From SIG701 sp045544955 (lineage in GTDB: Bacteria > Bacillota > Clostridia > Oscillospirales > CAG-272): a stretch of DNA of 64,000 nt. The position numbers and the translations under genes are program-made. The notes under the pieces were generated by a model. That model worked only from the letters and a program-made list of their open reading frames with translations. It ran no database searches and had not been told where the DNA came from. The stretch is from the NCBI GenBank assembly GCA_045544955.1, contig JAZPZY010000005.1, forward strand, positions 36,261 through 100,260, written 5' to 3'. Positions 31,909 through 40,420 of this stretch are shown here, in pieces (position 1 is the first letter of the stretch; each line of letters opens with the position of its first letter).

Positions 31909-32775
31909 TTATTTCTGTTTTGCCAGCCACTGCTTGTGGTAGGCTTCCACGGCGGTATCCTCTTTCAGCACCTTGAAATCCGCCGCCATCTTATCAACAG
32001 CGTATTTTACGAGGCTTCTGCCGATACGCTCGTTGTTGCCGTCGTGGACGTCGGAGGAAAGCGAGTTGGGATAATTGGCCATCCAGCCGAAAGGAGTATA
32101 GAATCCCGCCTTTGAAATATGATCCATATAGTGGACAGACCGTCCGTCCACCATATTCACGCGGGACAGATCCACCAGATCGGGGCGTACGCCCAGCGTA
32201 ATGCCCGTTTCCCTGAGACAGCCGTGACCGTTTGTGGTGTTATGCTCTGCGTAGTACCGAAGATACGCAATATCCTCATCCGTCAGTTCCGGAAAATAAT
32301 CCCGGTTTCCGGAATCAATGATCTCCAGCATACGGGGGATCGTGGGCCACGTGCCGGAAGCACTGTATACGAACACCATGTAATCGTTTTTATCGTGGAG
32401 AACGCTGCGGGCAAAGTTATTCAGCATATTGGTATTGCCGCCGTGACCGCTGATGAGTACGATCTTCTTGAATCCGTTCCGTGCCATCTCCGAGCAGGAC
32501 TCGGCAAGGATGTCAAACATCAGTTTCGAGGAAAAGATGATCGTACCCGGGAATTCGCCGGCACCCTGCTTTTCACCGAAATACATGTGGGGGAAAAGCA
32601 CGAACGGCTCCTTTTCCGCGGCACGCTCCGCCACGCCGGAGGCGTGAATCACGTCCTGTCCCAGGGGCAGGTGCTTGCCGTGATGCTCCACGCATCCTAC
32701 CACCAGCGCACAGACGCCTTTCGACTGTTCCACGGCTTCTTCAAACTTGCCGGATAAAATTTCTGTCCAAAGCAT
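31909..32775 (-). CDS. Creatininase-family amidohydrolase
   Basis: 288 residues from ATG 32775, with AGGAG before it; a longer frame upstream is a shadow. Metal-binding signatures of the family are present: VGCVEHHGKHLPLGQD near the start, with the Glu, His and Asp ligands in their usual spacing, and VLISGHGGNTNML in the middle. The family hydrolyses cyclic or linear amides such as creatinine, mycofactocin precursors and formamides. The substrate here is unknown; the neighbours (deacetylase, sugar isomerase, sugar importer) suggest processing of an amide-containing sugar or amine. Confidence 0.85.
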   Translation of the reverse strand: MLWTEILSGKFEEAVEQSKGVCALVVGCVEHHGKHLPLGQDVIHASGVAERAAEKEPFVLFPHMYFGEKQGAGEFPGTIIFSSKLMFDILAESCSEMARNGFKKIVLISGHGGNTNMLNNFARSVLHDKNDYMVFVYSASGTWPTIPRMLEIIDSGNRDYFPELTDEDIAYLRYYAEHNTTNGHGCLRETGITLGVRPDLVDLSRVNMVDGRSVHYMDHISKAGFYTPFGWMANYPNSLSSDVHDGNNERIGRSLVKYAVDKMAADFKVLKEDTAVEAYHKQWLAKQK

Positions 32776-32815
32776 AAGAATACACTCCTGAAATCGAAAA
32801 ATGGGGGTTATCTGC

Positions 32816-32844
32816 ATTATACTCCCCGCATTTTCCCTTGTCAA
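32816..32844 (-). promoter_or_regulatory. Promoter of the creatininase-family gene
   Basis: Consensus TTGACA, a 17-base spacer and TATAAT on the minus strand, about 40 bases before the start codon and just after the terminator of the PIG-L gene. Confidence 0.8.
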
Positions 32845-32860
32845 TAGAGTTTTGCAAAAA

Positions 32861-32887
32861 AATCTGCCGTGTTTTCCACGGCAGATT
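32861..32887 (-). terminator. Terminator after the first PIG-L deacetylase gene
   Basis: An 11-base stem AATCTGCCGTG/CACGGCAGATT with a 5-base loop and T-rich flank, ten bases after the stop. Confidence 0.85.
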
Positions 32888-32897
32888 TTCAGAGGAT

Positions 32898-33743
32898 TCA
32901 GTGGAATTTCTCCACCCAATCCGTATAGGGCTTAAAGCTGATCTTCGGGCGGCAGTCAAAGGCGATATACACCTCTACGAAACGGCCGTCGGCGGTTTTT
33001 CTCTCTTTTCTGGCCTCCACCAGTCCCCGGATGATCTCGGTCTGGGATACGTAGGCGGAAATGGCATCGTCAATCGCCTTCTCCACCGATTCATCCACGG
33101 CAAGGATCCGGTTGGCGCGAAGATTCGTCGGACGTCCGTTCACCAGTGCGTCTTCGGGATCCAGATCCGCCCAGACGGAATACTGCAGTGTGGACCGCAC
33201 CGCGTGGGGCACGCCGTGATCTACAAGAGCCGCGTCCCCTGCCTGGGGGGTATCGAAGGATGACATAAGATAAGCGGCAAGGTGGTCGATATGCTCGTGA
33301 TAGTGATTGGGGATCATCACCCGGGTGATCTTCTTCTCCCGAAGGAAGCGGAGAATGACAGGCATATCGCCGGGGTTGCCGTCCGCCTTCTCCCAACCCA
33401 GATTGCCGATAGCCGAGAAATCTGGGAAATGCAGGCGGAGAATATGATCCGCCGGAATACCCATCCGGGCATAGCAGTCCAGTGTTTCCCTCTCCCGCAC
33501 CGCCTCAATGGTATCCTTTTCTTCTACCGTGCTGTATCCTGCATCGCCACGGCAGAATATCATCACGTACACGTCTGCACCCGCTTCTTTAGCCGCCAGC
33601 ATGGCGTAGCCGGCACCGATAATGGCGTCGTCGTCGTGGGGACTCATGACCACAAGGGCTTCATCTTTGCCGAAATCCGGAAACAGCGTCTGTATGTCAT
33701 GATTTTTCTGTTTTTTATCAACGTCATAATATGTATACTTCAT
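32898..33743 (-). CDS. PIG-L family N-deacetylase
   Basis: 281 residues. The zinc-binding motif SPHDDDAIIGAG stands at residue 34 and the second ligand motif HYHEHIDHLA near residue 150. PIG-L enzymes remove N-acetyl groups from amino sugars or related conjugates. The ATG at 33743 is preceded by AGGAGGAGAAAT. It follows the M24-like gene by eleven bases and ends in a terminator, so it closes the epimerase-AraC-M24 transcript. Confidence 0.9.
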   Translation of the reverse strand: MKYTYYDVDKKQKNHDIQTLFPDFGKDEALVVMSPHDDDAIIGAGYAMLAAKEAGADVYVMIFCRGDAGYSTVEEKDTIEAVRERETLDCYARMGIPADHILRLHFPDFSAIGNLGWEKADGNPGDMPVILRFLREKKITRVMIPNHYHEHIDHLAAYLMSSFDTPQAGDAALVDHGVPHAVRSTLQYSVWADLDPEDALVNGRPTNLRANRILAVDESVEKAIDDAISAYVSQTEIIRGLVEARKERKTADGRFVEVYIAFDCRPKISFKPYTDWVEKFH

Positions 33744-33754
33744 ATTTCTCCTCC

Positions 33755-35104
33755 TCAGTAGCCGCTGCCGACGAGATGCTGCAAGCGGATGGGCAGTTCG
33801 TTCAGCACTTCGACTTTTCTGCCATATTTGCCAAGCGTTTTCTCCACCAGAACGTAGTCAAATTCGGGAATGATCACGCTGTTCCAGGTGCTGCCGAAAC
33901 CGCGGGCGGCAACGTCCAGCATGGTTACGATCTGATTGCCCATGGGTTCATTGGAATTGAGCGTAATGGCACCGTAAAACTCCTGACACTCGGTGTAGCC
34001 TGCATTGTGCGTACCGGTATACGGCTTCAGCATGGCAAGATCAATGGGCTTGCCGATGCGGCGGCTCACTTCCTCACGGCGGCTTTCAAAATAGTTCACC
34101 AGTGCTTCTTCCTGCAAACGTGCCGGCAGATTGTTTTCCGCTACGCGGATGAACTCCGAAAGGCCTACCCGATAAGCATCCTCCACGAAGCTGAGCCAGT
34201 ACTCCTGGGGCTCCGTCAACTTGCCGCCGGCCTCAGTACAAACAACCGTACAGCGTTCACAGGCAGTCAGTCCGTCCATGGCAGGACCGACGCCCAGATG
34301 AACAAACTCCCCGGCTTTGATCTCGTGATTCAGTGCTTTGCCAACAAGAGAACGGTTATCCTCTCCGCTGGTTACCATCACGTCAATGCCCATTTCCTCC
34401 ACGCCCAGTTCGGATGCGATGGCGTAGCCCCACTGTGCTACCTGCGTCTGCAGCATGCCCGGCTTCATAACGGCCAGCATACCCTCGATCATATAGTCGG
34501 CCACCACGGCTGCCTGCTTTGTCAGACGCATTTCGATATCGGATTTTTCGTATTTGATCTTGTAATAGATCTCCTGTCCGTCCAAAAGATTGCCGCGTCC
34601 CACGTAGTTTTCAAACCATTCGTACAGAGCCACCGGCATAACGGCACGGGGCGTAAGAAGTGCGATCCGCACCGGCTTCTTTCCGCAGATCTCCTCGATT
34701 ACGTCCTCCGGCCGGTCGGCTTCCACGGGATATTCCTCGTCCGCCAGTTTCAGCATTTCCACTCTTGCCACCCGGCATCCGCTTCGGGGAGAAAGCTGCT
34801 CGGCCACGTAGCATCCCTCAAGACCGGCCAGGATCGCAAAGCCGTTTTTGCCGATGATACCGGCCACAGGCTCTACGGAAATATTGGTATTGCCCCCGAG
34901 ATACGGCACGTCGCCGTGATAATGCTCGTCGGAATAGACGATGCCGGCATCAAAGCCCGCCGCTTTCAGACCGGCGTACACGGCGTCCTGCCGCCGTTTG
35001 AATTCTGCTCTGTCCACGCGGAGCGTTTTGTCCATTTTGGGAGCTTTTGCCAGCACGTCCGCCACGATGTTCGCCTGTTTGCTCCACTCTTTTACGTTAA
35101 CCAT
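33755..35104 (-). CDS. M24 (creatinase/aminopeptidase P) fold protein
   Basis: 449 residues: an N-terminal creatinase-like domain (about 1 to 180) and a C-terminal 'pita-bread' domain. Positions that carry the metal ligands in true aminopeptidases look replaced. The first-Asp region reads GEFVHLGVGPAMDGLTACER, and the His region reads YTGTHNAGYTECQEF. A metal-free hydrolase like creatinase, or a non-catalytic protein, is more likely than a dipeptidase. Position between an AraC regulator and a PIG-L deacetylase suggests a role in the same amide/sugar pathway. Confidence 0.8.
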   Translation of the reverse strand: MVNVKEWSKQANIVADVLAKAPKMDKTLRVDRAEFKRRQDAVYAGLKAAGFDAGIVYSDEHYHGDVPYLGGNTNISVEPVAGIIGKNGFAILAGLEGCYVAEQLSPRSGCRVARVEMLKLADEEYPVEADRPEDVIEEICGKKPVRIALLTPRAVMPVALYEWFENYVGRGNLLDGQEIYYKIKYEKSDIEMRLTKQAAVVADYMIEGMLAVMKPGMLQTQVAQWGYAIASELGVEEMGIDVMVTSGEDNRSLVGKALNHEIKAGEFVHLGVGPAMDGLTACERCTVVCTEAGGKLTEPQEYWLSFVEDAYRVGLSEFIRVAENNLPARLQEEALVNYFESRREEVSRRIGKPIDLAMLKPYTGTHNAGYTECQEFYGAITLNSNEPMGNQIVTMLDVAARGFGSTWNSVIIPEFDYVLVEKTLGKYGRKVEVLNELPIRLQHLVGSGY

Positions 35105-35126
35105 ACATACCTCCGTAAATTTCTGT

Positions 35127-36059
35127 TTATTCTGAAATATCGGTTTCGCCGTTTTGCCGTGCCCTTTTCCGGTATTCCCCGGGCAAGACGCCCATGTACC
35201 TTTTGAAAACCTTATAGAAAAACTTCATGTCCTCAAAGCCGCAGGCGGCGGCAATTCCGGAAACGGTTCCGGACGTGCCCAAAAGCATGGCACACACCCG
35301 CTCAATCCGCACCTTCTGGATCATCTCGCTCATGGTCATGCCGGTTTCCGCCCGGAAGATACGGCCCAGATAATCGGGATTCATATACACCTGCTCCGCC
35401 AGCTCTTTTACGGAAATGGGAAAGGCGTACCGATTTTTGATATAGTCGGTGATATACCCTACGACCTGTCCGTTTTTTTCGACGGTGTTCTTTTGAGCCG
35501 ACGCATCCACCGTACGGAAGACGGTGACGATCAGCTGCATAAGATAAGCACGGACGATTTCGATATATCCCTTCTGCTGTCCCTTGTACTCCTGATACAT
35601 TTTGTGGAACAGATCACCCATGGTGGAAAAGGAATTGCCCGTCACGCTGATGCAGGGCGTATACGCCTCCCTGCCGTTCAGAAGTGAGTAGAACATAAAG
35701 GAGTGGTTGAGGGCCTCCAGTGCCTGGTATCCCGTCACCGAACTGTCAAAAAATTCCGGCGTAAATTTCAGATCATACGCCACGAAGGGCTCCTCTCCGT
35801 TTTCCGCCAGATGAAACACGTGGGGCGTATCCATGTTGATAACGAACAGATCTCCCCGTGCTGCCGGGGAACGGTGTCCGGCCACCTCATGAACCGCCTG
35901 CCCCGAGATCACGTAAACGACTTCAATAAACTTATGCTTATGGGGAATCCCGATATAATCGGGATATTCATCGGACATTTGTATATGAAAATTCTGCTTT
36001 GCCATAGGGAAATCCTGCTTGGTCAACACGCTGATTCCGTTTCCATCTTCTATTTTCAT
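35127..36059 (-). CDS. AraC-family transcriptional regulator
   Basis: 310 residues. The N-terminal cupin (residues 25 to 110, with IPHKHKFIEVVYVISGQAVH and GDLFVINMDTPHVF) would sense a sugar. The C-terminal double HTH includes ISVKELAEQVYMNPDYLGRI and a second helix set VSGIAAACGFEDMKFFYKVF. It lies inside the sugar/amide gene block and probably controls it. Confidence 0.92.
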   Translation of the reverse strand: MKIEDGNGISVLTKQDFPMAKQNFHIQMSDEYPDYIGIPHKHKFIEVVYVISGQAVHEVAGHRSPAARGDLFVINMDTPHVFHLAENGEEPFVAYDLKFTPEFFDSSVTGYQALEALNHSFMFYSLLNGREAYTPCISVTGNSFSTMGDLFHKMYQEYKGQQKGYIEIVRAYLMQLIVTVFRTVDASAQKNTVEKNGQVVGYITDYIKNRYAFPISVKELAEQVYMNPDYLGRIFRAETGMTMSEMIQKVRIERVCAMLLGTSGTVSGIAAACGFEDMKFFYKVFKRYMGVLPGEYRKRARQNGETDISE

Positions 36060-36114
36060 ACGCTGTCTCCTTCCGATTCATGCCGGGACATGTGTTCTCA
36101 CACAACTCGCCATA

Positions 36115-36993
36115 TTATTTGCCGTACTTTTTCACCATATCCTTCTGGAAGCGGAGAAGATACGCCGCCTCTCTATCCAGAGATGCCTCACTCACGTCGG
36201 AAAGCAGATTCCGCCAGACGTAAATATCTCTGCCGACCTCGCCGCCTGCCATAACGAATGGCTCGCACACGATCCGGCCGGTATAGTTCACGTCGCTGAG
36301 TGCCCCGAAGATCTCTTCCCAGGGGAGATGACCTCTGCCCGGGGCTGTGCGGTTGTTCTCACCGGTATGGAAGCCGACCAAATACTTTCCGGCAGTAAGT
36401 ATCGCATCGCGGAAACTGAATTCCTCGATATTCATGTGATAAGTATCCAGAAGGATACCCACGTTTTTGCAGTCCAGTTCCTCCACGTACGAAACAGCCT
36501 CGGCTGCCGTATTCAGCACCACGCCCTCAAACCGGTTGACTGCCTCCACGGCATAGGTAATACCAAACTCCTCCGCCATTTTGGACAGTTCTTTCATGGA
36601 GCGAAGACTGTTCTGCCGCAGTTGTGCTTTTTCAAACGCACCGTCCGGAACGCCCCACGCGGCATAACTGACGCCGGAGATGATTTTTCCGTCCATACGG
36701 TGCACCTTACGCATGATGTTCTTCAGATACTCCACACCGCCCAGACGCACGCTTTCCTCTGGCGAGGAAATATCGAATTTCTTATCGAGGCCCAAACTGT
36801 AGGTAAGCTCCACACCGTACGCATCGGCCGCCGCCTTGATCTCACAAAGCCGTGCGTCCGACATTTCAAGCAGGGGCTGTGCCTGAAACTCCAGAACGTC
36901 AAAGCCGATCTCTGCCGCTTTTTTGATATATCTGACGTGATCCGCATCCCAGCCGTTCTCCCAGAAATTCATGAAAATGCCAAACTTATTCAT
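36115..36993 (-). CDS. Sugar phosphate isomerase/epimerase (AP endonuclease 2-like TIM barrel)
   Basis: 292 residues. The opening KFGIFMNFWENGWDAD and the metal-site pattern of the tagatose-3-epimerase class are visible: YAVEAVNRFEG (Glu ligand), VGILLDTYHMNIEE (Asp/His) and VGFHTGENNRTAPGRGHLPW (His/Arg). It interconverts ketohexoses such as D-psicose/D-tagatose or related sugars. ATG 36993 follows AAAGGAG. It is first in the block that continues with AraC, M24 and PIG-L genes. Confidence 0.9.
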   Translation of the reverse strand: MNKFGIFMNFWENGWDADHVRYIKKAAEIGFDVLEFQAQPLLEMSDARLCEIKAAADAYGVELTYSLGLDKKFDISSPEESVRLGGVEYLKNIMRKVHRMDGKIISGVSYAAWGVPDGAFEKAQLRQNSLRSMKELSKMAEEFGITYAVEAVNRFEGVVLNTAAEAVSYVEELDCKNVGILLDTYHMNIEEFSFRDAILTAGKYLVGFHTGENNRTAPGRGHLPWEEIFGALSDVNYTGRIVCEPFVMAGGEVGRDIYVWRNLLSDVSEASLDREAAYLLRFQKDMVKKYGK

Positions 36994-37213
36994 TTGTTCG
37001 AACTCCTTTCGCCCTCACCATATCCGGTGAGATTTCTCCAATAAAATTATAAAATATCGGCGAAAAAAATGCACTGGAATTTTCCTACCAAATTCACCGG
37101 CGCGGTATGGTATATTCCGACTTGTGTAATTTTTTATTCTTTCGTGACTGAATCACTGCAAACTGCGGACAAATGTGGTATAATAATAAAAAACACGGAA
37201 AGGAACCAGACGC

Positions 37214-37876
37214 ATGCAGTATTTTCTTCTGTTTCTGGAGGGGATCATCACCTTTATTTCTCCCTGTCTTCTCCCCATGCTGCCCGTATACGTATCCTAC
37301 TTTGCCGGCGGTACGGGGAGAACCACGGCAAAAACCCTGCGGAATGCACTTGCTTTCGTCGCCGGATTTACCGTCGTCTTTATCCTGATGGGAGCCCTCG
37401 CCGGCACGGTGGGCGGACTTCTACGGGAATACGGAACCATCGTCAATCTGCTCACCGGCAGTATCGTGGTTCTGTTGGGGCTGCACTTTTTCGGATTATT
37501 CCGGCTGCCGTTTTTCGGCGGACCGAAAACCGGCGTTACCCGGGGCGAAACGGGAATCATTTCCGCTTTCCTCTTCGGCACGGTGTTTTCCATAGGCTGG
37601 ACGCCCTGTGTGGGTGCCTTTCTCGGCTCTGCTCTGATGATGGCCTCCCGGGAAGGCAGCACGCTCACTGGAATTTTACTTTTACTCGTGTATTCCCTGG
37701 GGCTCGGTATCCCCTTCGTGCTGAGTGCCCTGCTGATCGACCGGCTGAAAGGTACCTTTGCCGTCATAAAACGGCACTATACCGCGTTCAACCGAATCAG
37801 CGGAGCGATTCTGGTTATCACCGGAATCGCCATGATGACCGGACTTTTCCAAAAGCTGCTCTCGCTTATAAGCTAA
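37214..37876 (+). CDS. ccdA: CcdA/DsbD-type thiol transporter
   Basis: 220 residues with six membrane helices. The two redox cysteines stand in FISPCLLPMLPVY in helix 1 and FSIGWTPCVGAF in helix 4, as in CcdA. It moves electrons from cytoplasmic thioredoxin to thiol-reducing proteins outside the membrane. The downstream TlpA-like protein and thioredoxin gene complete the route. Confidence 0.9.
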   Translation: MQYFLLFLEGIITFISPCLLPMLPVYVSYFAGGTGRTTAKTLRNALAFVAGFTVVFILMGALAGTVGGLLREYGTIVNLLTGSIVVLLGLHFFGLFRLPFFGGPKTGVTRGETGIISAFLFGTVFSIGWTPCVGAFLGSALMMASREGSTLTGILLLLVYSLGLGIPFVLSALLIDRLKGTFAVIKRHYTAFNRISGAILVITGIAMMTGLFQKLLSLIS

Positions 37877-37895
37877 AAAACAAGGAGGAAGAAAT

Positions 37896-38498
37896 TTGAA
37901 AAAAGAATGGAAACTTCTGCTGGTTCTTTTCGCACTCGTTCTGCTGCTCGGCGGTGCGTATGTCCTTTACGACCGGCTCGGCTCGGGTTACAGCGGCGGA
38001 CTTGTGGAAGAAGGAACGAAGCCCCCGGCGAAAACGGACGGCACCGCACCGGACGGTGATAAGGAAGACACGGAACTGTTTGCCGCACCGGACTTTTCCG
38101 TAACCGATACGGACGGAAACGCCGTACGTCTGACGGACAAAATCGGAAAACCCGTCGTTCTTAACTTCTGGGCAAGCTGGTGTCCGCCCTGCAAAGCGGA
38201 AATGCCTGATTTCAACGAGGCCTATGGGAAATGGGGCGATACGGTCGAGTTTATGATGGTCAATATGACGGACGGCGGACGGGAAACGGTGGAAACCGCC
38301 AAGTCGTTCATCGAAAAAGAGGAATTCATCTTTCCGGTATATTTCGACACAGAGTACGAGGCCGCCATCGCTTACAGCGCCACTTCCCTGCCCGTGACCT
38401 ATTTCATTGATGCGGACGGCTATCTCATCGCCCGTGCCATGGGAATGATCGATGCCGAAACGCTGGAAAAAGGAATCGGTCTCATAACCGGAGAATAA
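37896..38498 (+). CDS. Membrane-anchored TlpA/ResA-like thiol-disulfide oxidoreductase
   Basis: 200 residues starting at TTG 37896 behind AAGGAGGAAGAAA. A single N-terminal helix (LLLVLFALVLLLGGAYVLYD) anchors it facing outward. A Lys/Asp/Pro-rich linker leads to a thioredoxin fold with the WASWCPPCKAEMP active site and a cis-proline in ATSLPVTYF. It receives electrons from the CcdA-like protein one gene upstream and reduces extracytoplasmic disulfides. Confidence 0.92.
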   Translation: MKKEWKLLLVLFALVLLLGGAYVLYDRLGSGYSGGLVEEGTKPPAKTDGTAPDGDKEDTELFAAPDFSVTDTDGNAVRLTDKIGKPVVLNFWASWCPPCKAEMPDFNEAYGKWGDTVEFMMVNMTDGGRETVETAKSFIEKEEFIFPVYFDTEYEAAIAYSATSLPVTYFIDADGYLIARAMGMIDAETLEKGIGLITGE

Positions 38499-38586
38499 AA
38501 TCGGCAGTTTCGTGACAAAATCACAGAAACCGCCAATAAAGTCTGCTATAATAATAACGTAAATAAAAGAAAAGGAGACAATATAT

Positions 38587-38895
38587 ATGTCTGTACTGAA
38601 AATCACAAAGGAAAATTTTGACGAAGTAAAAAACAGTGAGAAGCCCGTCCTTCTGGACTTCTACGCTGACTGGTGCGGTCCGTGCCGCATGGTTTCTCCC
38701 ATCGTGGACGCCATCGCGGAAGAGCGGACGGACATCGTCGTGGGCAAGATCAACGTGGACAACGACACGGAGCTTGCCGGTACGTTCGGTGTATTCAGCA
38801 TCCCCACGCTGGTGGTGCTGAAGGACGGCAAGGAAGTAAACCGCATAAGCGGTGCCGTGCCGAAAGAAAAGATTCTCGGACTGTTACCTGGCTAA
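38587..38895 (+). CDS. trxA: Thioredoxin
   Basis: 102 residues, standard thioredoxin length. Active site DWCGPCRMV and cis-Pro in SIPTLVVLKDG. ATG 38587 has AAAGGAGAC ahead. It would supply reducing power to the CcdA/TlpA pair. The gene ends 12 bases inside the convergent Crp-like gene. Confidence 0.95.
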   Translation: MSVLKITKENFDEVKNSEKPVLLDFYADWCGPCRMVSPIVDAIAEERTDIVVGKINVDNDTELAGTFGVFSIPTLVVLKDGKEVNRISGAVPKEKILGLLPG

Positions 38896-39563
38896 CTCCC
38901 GGAGCCGCTTTTTATCAAGGATCCGGATACCCTCACTGCGGGAGGAGGCAACAATGCCTTCTCCCGCAAAATATTTCAGCATACGGGACACCACTTCACG
39001 GGCGGAACCCATGTATTTGGCAATCTGCTCGTGAGTCAGTTTGACCGTATCGGTGCCGTGCTTGGCGATCTCATCCAAAAGAAAGATGGCCAACCGCTTA
39101 TCCATGCTCATAAACAGGATCTGCTGCATCACCCACATCACATCGGAAAACCGGCTGAGTGCCGCGTTTCCAAAGCGAAAATCTTCGCCTCTGGCATCCG
39201 CCTGGCAAGATCCTCATAGGCACAGCCGCCCACCACTACGCAATCGCTGCTTTCCTCGGAATCAATAAACACATCAAAGGTGATACTCTCAAGCACGCAG
39301 GAAGCGGAAAGCATACACATATCCCCCGGAAACAGGCGGTACAGAGTGATTTCTTTGCCCTCATCGGAAAGAAGATACAGCCGAAGACTGCCGCTTTTCA
39401 CTAAAATAACGCCGGTGCAGTTGTTTCCGTCGTGCACCCTCGTTCTCTTTTCAAAACGCACCGTCTGGGAGGCGTGTAAAAGATGCTCCTGATCCGTAAG
39501 GCTCATAGCGTGCCAGAACGGAAACGTCTTTTCAAATAATTCCCGAAATGCGTTGTTTTCCAT
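38884..39563 (-). pseudogene. Crp/Fnr-family regulator, broken by a frameshift
   Basis: The first frame (ATG 39563 to TGA 39138) gives the cyclic-nucleotide-type sensor domain (HDGNNCTGVILVKSGSLRLY). It then runs into a nonsense tail. The family sequence resumes in another frame around 39175 with FRFGNAALSRFSDVMWVMQQ, then the HTH region LTHEQIAKYMGSAREVVSRM. Losing one G near 39180 (GCGGAAGAT to GCGAAGAT) would explain this. The result is a sensor part without its DNA-binding part, unless it is a sequencing error or a slippage site. It lies convergent to trxA, near the redox genes it might have regulated. Confidence 0.8.
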
Positions 39564-39580
39564 AGTGTTCCTCCCCAGGC

Positions 39581-39609
39581 TTGACAAAGCGAGACTTATA
39601 TGGTATAAT
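39581..39609 (+). promoter_or_regulatory. Consensus promoter of the ECF S-component leader
   Basis: TTGACA (39581 to 39586), 17 bases, TATAAT (39604 to 39609). Transcription should start near 39616, at the first base of the structured leader. Confidence 0.88.
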
Positions 39610-39611
39610 GG

Positions 39612-39733
39612 ATTCGCCGTTCAGAAGAACGGTGCGGAAACAGAAGTTTCTCTATCCCCGGCTGAAAAATCAATACTCATGTAAACGGTACTTGCAGGTA
39701 TCATTATCCCAGAAGGGATAGTGGTACCTTTTT
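39612..39733 (+). promoter_or_regulatory. Structured leader, riboswitch/attenuator candidate of unassigned class
   Basis: About 120 nt between the promoter and the ECF gene. Two small hairpins close with the same AGAA loop (CCGTTC-AGAA-GAACGG at 39617 to 39632, GAAAC-AGAA-GTTTC at 39637 to 39650). A third with the same loop forms the terminator at 39697. The outer bases GATT...AATC can close a three-way junction. CTATCCC at 39652 is a perfect complement of GGGATAG in the terminator's right arm, so an antiterminator can form. This is riboswitch architecture; the ligand would be the substrate of the ECF transporter. I could not fit it to the THF, TPP, FMN or cobalamin consensus. Confidence 0.55.
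39697..39733 (+). terminator. Leader terminator upstream of the ECF gene
   Basis: A 14-base stem with two G-U pairs (GGTATCATTATCCC/GGGATAGTGGTACC), AGAA loop, then TTTTT. It stands 20 bases before the ECF start codon, so read-through decides expression. Confidence 0.85.
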
Positions 39734-39752
39734 GTATCAAAAGGAGATATTC

Positions 39753-40295
39753 ATGAACATACACAATAAACTTCTCAAAATGATTCTCTCTGCCCTGTTT
39801 CTGGCACTTGCCTACGTTATGCCGTTTCTCACCGGACAGATTCCACAGATCGGCTCCATGCTATGTCCCATGCACATCCCCGTTCTGCTTTGCGGCTTTC
39901 TCTGCGGCTGGCCCTGGGGGCTTGCGGTAGGCTGTATCGCACCGATCCTCCGTTCCTTTCTTACCGGCGGCTTCCCGCCTATGTTCCCAACGGCCATATG
40001 CATGGCCTTTGAGCTTGCAGCATACGGTGCGATGGCAGGAGTTATGTATAAACTGCTTCCCCGAAAAAGAAGTTCCGTCTACGTCTCCCTTCTCACCGCC
40101 ATGCTTGCGGGTCGGATCGTGTGGGGTGCGGCCATGTTCCTTCTCGTTGGCATGCAGGGCGGCAATTTCGGCTTTGCAGCCTTTCTTGCCGGCGCGTTCA
40201 CCAACGCGATTCCGGGAATACTCCTGCAGATCCTCCTCATCCCAGTCCTGGTAATACTTATGGAAAAGCACGGGCCGTTCAGAGCAAAACGCTGA
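39753..40295 (+). CDS. ECF transporter S-component (vitamin-binding membrane subunit)
   Basis: 180 residues from ATG 39753 (AAAGGAG upstream). About six membrane helices, with the hallmark MHIPVLLCGFLCGWPWGLAV and GGFPPMFPTAICMAFELAAY segments of the ECF_trnsprt family. The S-component captures a vitamin or cofactor precursor and uses a shared EcfA/EcfT module elsewhere in the genome. The substrate is unknown, but the regulated leader suggests feedback by that compound. Confidence 0.85.
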   Translation: MNIHNKLLKMILSALFLALAYVMPFLTGQIPQIGSMLCPMHIPVLLCGFLCGWPWGLAVGCIAPILRSFLTGGFPPMFPTAICMAFELAAYGAMAGVMYKLLPRKRSSVYVSLLTAMLAGRIVWGAAMFLLVGMQGGNFGFAAFLAGAFTNAIPGILLQILLIPVLVILMEKHGPFRAKR

Positions 40296-40374
40296 TTTCC
40301 ATAATTATAGCACATAATCTTCTCAAATGCTATCCCCACCGAAAAAAACTTTCCGTGTTTCCTGAAAAAGCATA

Positions 40375-40410
40375 AAAACGCGTCTTCCGTTTATTCGGAA
40401 GACGCGTTTT
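40375..40410. terminator. Bidirectional terminator between the ECF gene and the NagB-like gene
   Basis: A 15-base stem AAAACGCGTCTTCCG/CGGAAGACGCGTTTT with a 6-base loop stands between convergent genes. Confidence 0.9.
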
Positions 40411-40420
40411 CTGTTATAAA

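Noticed and set aside
33731..35206. Plus-strand open frame of 491 codons opposite the M24-fold gene
   Set aside because: It exactly mirrors a well-supported minus-strand gene, has no start signal and matches no known pattern.
39612..39733. THF riboswitch upstream of the ECF gene
   Set aside because: The leader begins GATTCGCC, which recalls the THF consensus, but the remaining conserved blocks and the pseudoknot partner are missing.
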